A stretch of DNA of 5,389 bases from Caldifarciminota bacterium (GTDB lineage Bacteria > Hydrothermota > Hydrothermia > UBA1063 > CAJXJZ01), in the NCBI GenBank assembly GCA_027033555.1, contig JALVLE010000331.1, forward strand, positions 1 through 5,389, in the 5' to 3' direction. This document shows, in pieces, positions 1 to 4,510 of this stretch. The notes under the pieces are model-generated. The model searched no databases and was not told the origin of the DNA. It saw only the letters and a list, made by a program, of their open reading frames with translations. How positions within the stretch are numbered: position 1 is the first letter of the stretch; every line of letters begins with the position of its first letter. The position numbers and the translations under genes are program-made.

Positions 1-248
1 AGATTGAAGATCTTATAAAAAGATGCAATCTCACACCAATGGAGTGGCAAACACGCCCCATTATTATTGTACCACCTTCATTTAATTTTATAGCAGTTTC
101 CCTCATAGCAGCTCTTCACGGCATTATGGGTTATTTTCCCCCGGTTATTCGCTTAAGACCGGTACACGGTTCTGTTCCTCTAAAATTTGAGGTTGCAGAA
201 ATAATTAACTTGCAGCAAATAAGGGAAAAATTCCGTAAAAATAGATAA
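1..248 (+). CDS. csx15: Csx15-like CRISPR-associated protein, C-terminal part (5' end outside window)
   Basis: The frame is open from base 3 to the TAA at 246-248, so the ATG at 39 is probably internal and the gene begins left of the window. The visible 81 residues run from IEDLIKRC through TPMEWQTRP, a PPSFN turn, ALHGIMGYFP and IRLRPVHGS to a basic tail after EVAEIINLQ. From memory this matches the C-terminal half of Csx15, a small protein of type III CRISPR-Cas loci (pattern: EWQT-P, NPP, AELHG-MG-FP, RLRPV, EVAEIINL). Csx15 has been discussed as a protein that binds or degrades the cyclic oligoadenylate messenger, but no catalytic residue can be assigned here. No other cas gene or CRISPR repeat is visible. 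The family call rests on remembered motif patterns, not a search. A 74-bp gap separates it from rnr. Confidence 0.6.
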   Translation, partial: IEDLIKRCNLTPMEWQTRPIIIVPPSFNFIAVSLIAALHGIMGYFPPVIRLRPVHGSVPLKFEVAEIINLQQIREKFRKNR

Positions 249-296
249 CAGGAAATTCGGCCTTTTGCACAATTTATCCTTCATTTCTTTAAATGC

Positions 297-308
297 TTGT
301 TATACATT
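297..308 (+). promoter_or_regulatory. Possible promoter -10 region for rnr (weak)
   Basis: The 74-bp gap before rnr contains TTGTTATACATT, which offers an extended -10-like TGT-TATACA (298-306) or TACATT (303-308). Transcription would start near 313-315, leaving a leader of about 8-10 nt before the ATG at 323. No good -35 box lies 16-18 bp upstream; the best is TTCATT at 280-285. An alternative pair, TTGCAC (265-270) and TTTAAA (288-293), is equally weak. No hairpin-plus-T terminator for the upstream gene is seen in the gap. Confidence 0.25.
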
Positions 309-322
309 AAACTTATACCGCT

Positions 323-2419
323 ATGAAAGATAAAATTCTCCATATTCTTGAAGGAAAAAGAAACGGGCTGGCTTTTAAAACCATAAAAAAACGGCTACAC
401 CCAAGACCGAGCGACGAGGAATTAAAGAAGGCTCTCATGGAACTCATTGTGGAAGGATACATCACTCAGACCAACAAGGGCAAATATAGAAAACTGAAGA
501 AAAGAGCAAAACTATTAAAAGGGAAAATACAGCGATTCAGCGCGGGTTTCGGCTTTCTGCTGATGGACGGGGAGGAGGATGTGTTCATTCCGGGAAGATT
601 CCTCATGGGAGCGAGAACCGGAGACACTGTACTTGTTAGTTTAAAAAGAGAAAGGCGGGGTAAAAAAAGAGAGGGAAAGGTTGTAAAAATACTGGAGAGA
701 AAAAAACAGGTTTATACGGGTGAGCTAATTCGTAAGAAAAAGAGGTGGTATATTATACCTGATGATCCATCTCTCGGTGAGTTGCTCCCTGTCAAAAGCA
801 AGATAAAATTAAAGGAAAGTGGCTGGAGGGTTTCTTTTTATCTAAAAGGAGATGTAGTTAAATTAAAAAAAATTCTGGGGAAGGATGATGACCCTGAAAT
901 AGATTATCTCACTGTGGTTGAAAAATATGAACTACCGGAGAAATTTCCCAAAAGAGTACTAAACAATGCTAAAGCACTCAACATGCCACAAAGATATCGC
1001 GGCAGGAAGGACCTTAGAAACTGGATCATTTTTACAATAGACCCAAAAACAGCAAAAGATTTTGACGATGCCATCTCTGTTAAGAAGAAAGGGGATATTT
1101 ACACACTTGGAGTGCACATCGCTGATGTTTCACATTTTGTAACAGAAAAAAGTGCTCTTGACAAAGAAGCAAGGAAAAGAGCCTTCAGTGTATATCTTAT
1201 TGATAAGGTAATACCCATGTTACCTGAACGGCTTTCAAATGAGCTATGCTCATTGAAACCAGGTGAGGACAGATTGACAATGAGCGTGATAATGGACATT
1301 ACAAAAGATGGCAAGGTTATAAGATATGACATATTCCCCTCTGTGATTCATTCTGTAGCGAGGCTTTCTTATGAAGATGCAGAAAGAATCATAAATGATC
1401 TGCCACTGGAAGAAGACAGTGTTTCTATCTTTACCAGAGGATATTTTGAAAAAGTAAAGGAGAGCTTAAAACTTGCTAATGAACTTGCGGATATACTCTT
1501 AAAAGACAGAGAAAAGCGCCATAGCATTGATATAGATATACCGGAACCGGAGATAATACTGGATAAAGGGGGAAGGATAAAGAAGATTGAAATTGACAAG
1601 AGATTGAAATCTCAGAAGATCATTGAGGAATTTATGATAAGAGCAAACGTTACCGTTGCAGAGTATATGACAAAAAAACATATTCCAACCATTTACCGTA
1701 TCCATGAGAGACCCGATGAAGAAAAGCTCAAGATGTTTTTTGAAAGCTATGAAAAGATTACAAGAACGAAAATTATGGTAAGAAGCGGAAATCTAAACGC
1801 CATTTTATATGAGCTTTTAAACAGAGTAAAAGATGAAAAAACAAAAAAAGTGGTTTCCTACCTCCTTCTACGCTCAATGATGCGAGCAAGGTATTCAGTG
1901 GAAAACAAAGGACATTTTGGGCTTGCTCTGCCCTATTATCTGCATTTTACCTCTCCTATAAGAAGGTATCCTGACCTCATGGTGCACAGGGTGTTGAAAT
2001 GGGCATTAAAAAGACGATTAGAAGATAAAGTCCAGCTCATGGAAGAGCTGGCTGAAGTTGCTGAAACCTCTACAAAAAAGGAAGAAATAGCACAGAGAGC
2101 GGAATGGGATATAACAGATTATAAGATTCTGGGCTTTCTTAAAGAACACGAAGGGGAAGAATTTGACGGAGTGGTAGTCACTATCATTGAGCATGGGGTA
2201 TTCGTAAATCTTTCAGATTTCTTTATAGATGGGTTCATTCCTCTTGAATTCTTCGGTCAGGAAGCAAAAGTTGACGAGGATTTGGTATATGTGTTAATTA
2301 ATGGAAAACCCGTAATAGCCCTTGGTAATAACATCAGGGTAAAAATCCTGAAAGTTGATAAATGGAGAAAACGGCTGGACCTTGCCCCTGCAGGTTACAA
2401 CGAAGATTCTTTTACGTAA
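323..2419 (+). CDS. rnr: Ribonuclease R (3'-5' exoribonuclease, RNB/RNase II superfamily)
   Basis: This 698-residue protein should degrade RNA processively from the 3' end in the cytoplasm, including structured RNA, releasing 5'-nucleotides. Domains in order: N-terminal winged helix (about 1-57), cold-shock/OB domain 1 (65-123, with GFGFLLMDG), OB domain 2 (about 130-185), the RNB catalytic domain (about 226-560) and a C-terminal S1 domain (614-692). The metal-binding motif DPKTAKDFDDA supplies D240, D246, D248 and D249. Y291 in SVYLIDKVIPMLPE matches the RNA-stacking tyrosine, and R547 in FTSPIRRYPDL the catalytic arginine. The protein ends just after S1, so it lacks the long Lys-rich tail of E. 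coli RNase R (about 813 aa). The winged helix and tandem OB domains favour RNase R over RNase II. ATG 323 is the earliest start because an in-frame TAA lies at 308-310; no Shine-Dalgarno sequence precedes it. The last 25 bp overlap the convergent dprA. Confidence 0.95.
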   Translation: MKDKILHILEGKRNGLAFKTIKKRLHPRPSDEELKKALMELIVEGYITQTNKGKYRKLKKRAKLLKGKIQRFSAGFGFLLMDGEEDVFIPGRFLMGARTGDTVLVSLKRERRGKKREGKVVKILERKKQVYTGELIRKKKRWYIIPDDPSLGELLPVKSKIKLKESGWRVSFYLKGDVVKLKKILGKDDDPEIDYLTVVEKYELPEKFPKRVLNNAKALNMPQRYRGRKDLRNWIIFTIDPKTAKDFDDAISVKKKGDIYTLGVHIADVSHFVTEKSALDKEARKRAFSVYLIDKVIPMLPERLSNELCSLKPGEDRLTMSVIMDITKDGKVIRYDIFPSVIHSVARLSYEDAERIINDLPLEEDSVSIFTRGYFEKVKESLKLANELADILLKDREKRHSIDIDIPEPEIILDKGGRIKKIEIDKRLKSQKIIEEFMIRANVTVAEYMTKKHIPTIYRIHERPDEEKLKMFFESYEKITRTKIMVRSGNLNAILYELLNRVKDEKTKKVVSYLLLRSMMRARYSVENKGHFGLALPYYLHFTSPIRRYPDLMVHRVLKWALKRRLEDKVQLMEELAEVAETSTKKEEIAQRAEWDITDYKILGFLKEHEGEEFDGVVVTIIEHGVFVNLSDFFIDGFIPLEFFGQEAKVDEDLVYVLINGKPVIALGNNIRVKILKVDKWRKRLDLAPAGYNEDSFT
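2395..2419. other. Tail-to-tail overlap of rnr and dprA
   Basis: The rnr stop (TAA, 2417-2419) lies inside the dprA reading frame, and the dprA stop (TAA on the minus strand, 2397-2395) lies inside rnr. The 25 shared bases encode the last residues of both proteins. I see no stem-loop with a T-tract at the junction, so each transcript must end inside the opposite gene and the two mRNAs would be complementary there. Confidence 0.9.
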
Positions 2420-3474
2420 TATTTGCCCGGAAGTTGCCGCACCGCTCCTTTAAGTTCAAGAGAAAAAAGTAGAGGTATGAGATGGAACACCTCTACTTTA
2501 AGCTTTTGTGATAAAGAATCAATGTGCACAGGTTCATCTGAAAGCATATCAAAAACCTTTTTCTCATCCTCAGTTAATGTTAGGGTTGTTTGTACATTTT
2601 CTGGAGTTTCTCCAAGCTCATACAGGATATCATCCACACCCAATGCCATCTTTGCTCCTTCCTTTATTAATAGATTTGTCCCTTTAGAGGTTTCAGAGGT
2701 TATAGGCCCGGGAATAGCATAAACATCAATATTCTGCTCGGCAGCCCACGCGGCTGTTATCAATGAACCGCTTTTCTCACCGGCTTCCACCACGAGTACA
2801 ATATCAGAAAGTGCACTTATAATGCGGTTTCTTCTTGGAAAGTTTTCCCTGGCCGGTTTTGCCTCTGGTGGGAACTCACTGATCACAGCTCCTCCTTTCT
2901 CCACTATTTTTCTAAAAAGCCATTTGTTGGATGCAGGATAAGGGTTTATAAGTCCATTTCCCAGCACAGCAACTGCATACCCTCCATTTTCCACTGCACC
3001 TCTCAGGGCAAAGGTATCAATTCCATAGGCCCCTCCGGATATAATAGCTATGTTGTGTTCTGCCAGCCTTTTAGAAAACTCTGACGCTACCCTTATACCA
3101 TATTGTGAAGGTTTCCTGGTACCCACAATTCCCACACCCTTTGCTCTATCTACAGACTTTATATTACCCCTCACATAAAGAACAGGGGGAGGAAGATGTA
3201 TATTCAAAAGGCGCTCAGGATAATCTTCTTCTCCATAAAATGTGATACCAATCCTGTGCCTTTCCGCCATCTTAAGTATTTTTTCAGCCTTTCTAAAATC
3301 CTTTTTTGAAATTTCCCTGGCCACTTTTTGTGGAACAATACTTAAAAGATCAGTAAAAGAGGCTTGAAATACATTCTCGGGAGTTTTAAAAAAATCAAGG
3401 AGTTTTTTGAAATAAGCAGGACCTACCCCCTTTATCTCAGAGAGCGCAACGGCATAGAGCAATTGTTCCTGCAA
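2395..3474 (-). CDS. dprA: DNA-processing protein DprA/Smf
   Basis: This 359-residue protein belongs to the DprA/Smf family, which binds incoming single-stranded DNA during natural transformation and loads RecA on it. Domains: an N-terminal helix-hairpin-helix-like part (about 5-60, IKGVGPAYFKKLL), the Rossmann-like DprA core (about 75-285) and a C-terminal winged helix (about 297-357). Family motifs are GIVGTRKPS (115-123), SGGAYGID (146-153), NPYPASN (177-183), ISEFPP (198-203), NFPRRNRIIS (211-220), EAGEKSGSLITAAWAAEQ (230-247) and SKGTNLLI (263-270). In the usual GIDxxAHxxAL motif the His is Leu here (L157). The start is a TTG at 3474, 10 bp after the tRNA-Lys gene; a second in-frame TTG at 3462 has AGGA four bases upstream and is an alternative. 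The next in-frame ATG, around residue 69, is too far in. It is probably transcribed from the tRNA promoter. DprA is widespread even in bacteria not known to be transformable. Confidence 0.95.
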   Translation of the reverse strand: MQEQLLYAVALSEIKGVGPAYFKKLLDFFKTPENVFQASFTDLLSIVPQKVAREISKKDFRKAEKILKMAERHRIGITFYGEEDYPERLLNIHLPPPVLYVRGNIKSVDRAKGVGIVGTRKPSQYGIRVASEFSKRLAEHNIAIISGGAYGIDTFALRGAVENGGYAVAVLGNGLINPYPASNKWLFRKIVEKGGAVISEFPPEAKPARENFPRRNRIISALSDIVLVVEAGEKSGSLITAAWAAEQNIDVYAIPGPITSETSKGTNLLIKEGAKMALGVDDILYELGETPENVQTTLTLTEDEKKVFDMLSDEPVHIDSLSQKLKVEVFHLIPLLFSLELKGAVRQLPGKYYVKESSL

Positions 3475-3484
3475 CAGTAAAAAA

Positions 3485-3558
3485 TGGGCCGTGCAGGACT
3501 CGAACCTGCGGCCACCGGATTAAAAATCCGGTGCTCTAACCACCTGAGCTAACGGCCC
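3485..3558 (-). tRNA. tRNA-Lys (anticodon UUU)
   Basis: Read on the minus strand, this 74-base cloverleaf has a perfect 7-bp acceptor stem (GGGCCGT/ACGGCCC), a D stem GCTC/GAGC, an anticodon stem CCGGA/TCCGG around the loop TTTTTAA (anticodon TTT, decoding AAA/AAG Lys codons), variable loop TGGCC, and a T stem GCAGG/CCTGC around TTCGAGT. The discriminator base is A. The 3' CCA is not encoded, because six T's follow directly, so a CCA-adding enzyme must complete it. All five stems pair without mismatch and the molecule is about 61% G+C. It lies 10 bp upstream of dprA. Confidence 0.97.
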
Positions 3559-3566
3559 TGTTAAAA

Positions 3567-3595
3567 ATTATAAAGGTTATGGTACGGTTAATCAA
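3567..3595 (-). promoter_or_regulatory. Sigma-70-type promoter of tRNA-Lys and probably dprA
   Basis: On the minus strand a -35 box TTGATT (3595-3590, 4 of 6 matches to TTGACA) is separated by 17 bp from a perfect -10 box TATAAT (3572-3567). Transcription would start near 3560, about 2 nt before the mature tRNA 5' end at 3558. No terminator hairpin lies between the tRNA and dprA, only six T's, so read-through into dprA is likely. Confidence 0.75.
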
Positions 3596-3609
3596 AAAGA
3601 TAAAGCTCT

Positions 3610-4161
3610 TCAGATTTTCGCAAAAGCGTACGCAATTATAGTAGCAAAAATGAGCACCCACAAGAACACAAGCACATGAGTCAAAAATATGGACATAGTA
3701 TCATTCTCTATTTTATCTGCATTTTCCCTTATTACATAAAGCACAAAAACATAGCTTATAAAATAATCTGTCATAATGGCTATATAACCCGCCTCATAGT
3801 TTTTAAAAACGAGGAAAAATATAATTAAATACAATCCAAGCTTAATCCCAGACCACAGTGCATTAAATCTATATAAGTCAGCTCCAGCATTCCCTTTCTG
3901 CCAGAGCCTTGAAGGGTAAATGAGGTCAAACACAATCTGAGTTGTTCCAGTTGCAAACCACGGAAGAAGGAGCAATAACACAGTATTTTCCTTTAACAAT
4001 ATCACAAGGGCAATGATAAATGCAAGAACAGCAAAAATCACGTACCCAGAGAGTTTACCAGGATAAGATCTTTGGCTGGTGTAAAGAATATAAAAAATAA
4101 ACTCAAACATAAAGAAAATAATCACAACTACATATAAAAATGCCGACAAATTCATACACAT
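3610..4161 (-). CDS. Hypothetical integral membrane protein, about six transmembrane segments
   Basis: I do not recognise this 183-residue protein. It is very hydrophobic, with likely membrane helices near residues 4-27, 38-56, 60-82, 105-121, 123-144 and 156-180. The short polar links include TSQRSYPGK (28-36), a longer loop YPSRLWQKGNAGADLYRFN (82-100) and RENADKIENDT (145-155). It has no signal-peptide cleavage site, metal-binding cluster or clear catalytic motif. The frame can be extended upstream to a TTG at 4179, but the predicted -10 box (4168-4173) lies within that extension and transcription would start near 4161. The ATG at 4161 is therefore preferred; ATG 4155 is also possible. There is no Shine-Dalgarno sequence at any of these starts. 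It has its own promoter and is followed by a 51-bp gap that carries the tRNA promoter. Transporter, channel and membrane-bound sensor roles all remain open. Confidence 0.7.
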   Translation of the reverse strand: MCMNLSAFLYVVVIIFFMFEFIFYILYTSQRSYPGKLSGYVIFAVLAFIIALVILLKENTVLLLLLPWFATGTTQIVFDLIYPSRLWQKGNAGADLYRFNALWSGIKLGLYLIIFFLVFKNYEAGYIAIMTDYFISYVFVLYVIRENADKIENDTMSIFLTHVLVFLWVLIFATIIAYAFAKI

Positions 4162-4167
4162 ACAAAT

Positions 4168-4196
4168 AGTATAATACAAAGTGAAGGTCTATACAA
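4168..4196 (-). promoter_or_regulatory. Predicted promoter of the membrane-protein gene
   Basis: On the minus strand TTGTAT (4196-4191, 3 of 6 matches) is followed after exactly 17 bp by TATACT (4173-4168, 5 of 6 matches). The expected transcription start is near 4161, which coincides with the ATG chosen as the gene start, so the message would be leaderless or nearly so. Confidence 0.5.
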
Positions 4197-4227
4197 CTTC
4201 TAAAATGCATGCAGAATAAAGCTTTTA

Positions 4228-4251
4228 GGTAGTGTAAATCATATTGTACAG
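4228..4251 (+). repeat. Left terminal inverted repeat of the IS remnant (putative)
   Basis: The sequence begins GGTAGTGTAAATCATATTG. Its first 11 bases match the reverse complement of the right end (GGGGGTGTCAA) at 8 positions, and a looser ATTGTACA/ATTATGTCA match follows if a gap is allowed. The match is degenerate and supported mainly by its position outside the transposase fragment. Confidence 0.35.
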
Positions 4252-4267
4252 AGAAAAGAAATATTGA

Positions 4268-4456
4268 GGAGGGTTATTCAAAGAGTTAAAAGATTACCTG
4301 AGGGTGAGAGGATTTTTACAGAATGAGTTAAGTGCAGAGAAATTTTTATACGTGTTCTTTAAGGAAAAGAGCTAAAGGTATGAGAACCGCAGTTTAAGGT
4401 ATTCGGATACTGCTATCAATTTTCTTTCTTACCTTGAAAATGAAGACGTTCTATGA
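4268..4456 (+). pseudogene. Transposase C-terminal fragment with internal stop
   Basis: Frame 4268-4456 reads GGLFKELKDYLRVRGF, then LQNELSAEKFLYVFFKEKS, a TAA stop (4373-4375), then RYENRSLRYSDTAINFL and SYLENEDVL before a TGA (4454-4456). Reading across the stop gives one continuous, plausible protein tail, so the TAA looks like a point mutation in a decayed gene. The pattern of an R-x-RGF stretch, then SAEKFLY-FF, then YE-R-LR resembles the C-termini of DDE transposases, probably IS256/mutator type; this comes from memory of the pattern. There is no start codon or N-terminal region, and the frame just upstream of 4268 is closed by a TGA at 4265-4267. Confidence 0.4.
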
Positions 4457-4457
4457 T

Positions 4458-4481
4458 TGACATAATTAACTTGACACCCCC
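4458..4481 (+). repeat. Right terminal inverted repeat of the IS remnant (putative)
   Basis: The segment ends in TTGACACCCCC just 25 bp after the stop of the transposase fragment, the place where a right terminal repeat is expected. Its reverse complement begins GGGGGTGTCAA, like the left end GGTAGTGTAAA. It contains the TTGACA box used as the -35 element of the downstream promoter. Confidence 0.35.
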
Positions 4482-4499
4482 CTCCTCTGCCCTAATAAT
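4471..4499 (+). promoter_or_regulatory. Promoter of the ABC ATPase gene (-35 in the IS end, -10 outside)
   Basis: A perfect -35 box TTGACA (4471-4476) is followed after 17 bp by AATAAT (4494-4499, 5 of 6 matches to TATAAT). The expected start is about 4505-4508, 3-6 nt before the ATG at 4511 and downstream of the ATG at 4502. The spacer is a pyrimidine run (CCCCCCTCCTCTGCCC). There is no room for a conventional Shine-Dalgarno leader. Confidence 0.65.
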
Positions 4500-4510
4500 T
4501 TATGTCTGAT

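Larger units (their letters stand above)
4228..4481 (+). mobile_element. Decayed insertion-sequence remnant, possibly IS256 (mutator) type
   Basis: A roughly 254-bp stretch without an intact gene is bounded by two imperfect inverted repeats (4228-4251 and 4458-4481). It contains what looks like the last 60 or so residues of a transposase with a stop inside. The short distance from the left repeat to the transposase C-terminus implies that most of the element was deleted. The ends (GG-xx-GTGT-xAA, then ATTGTAC on the left) resemble those of mutator-type elements, which commonly carry GTGTCAAT and TTGTGTAAA blocks, as I remember them. The flanking 9-mers (AAGCTTTTA left, CTCCTCTGC right) do not match, so no target duplication survives. 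The IS family assignment is tentative. Confidence 0.4.

Noticed and set aside
39..248. A 69-residue gene starting at ATG 39
   Set aside because: The frame is open upstream to the window edge, and the upstream residues fit the same family pattern, so ATG 39 is an internal Met in a gene that begins outside.
249..275. Terminator for the Csx15-like gene
   Set aside because: AGG-AAATTCG-GCCTTTT gives at most a 3-bp stem, too weak to call.
1099..1705. Three minus-strand ORFs (1099-1332, 1369-1599, 1499-1705) inside rnr
   Set aside because: They are antisense to the well-conserved RNB domain, have Ser-rich, low-complexity translations and match no family. They are shadows of the real gene.
2423..2722. 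Plus-strand 99-residue ORF opposite the dprA 3' end
   Set aside because: It lies entirely antisense to the DprA core and winged helix, and its Ser/Arg-rich translation looks like a reverse-strand shadow.
3479..3484. T-tract after tRNA-Lys as an intrinsic terminator
   Set aside because: The six T's follow the tRNA acceptor end directly and no dedicated stem-loop precedes them, so this is unlikely to stop transcription efficiently before dprA.
4482..4490. Target-site duplication flanking the IS remnant
   Set aside because: The 9-mer on the right (CTCCTCTGC) does not match the 9-mer on the left at 4219-4227 (AAGCTTTTA).
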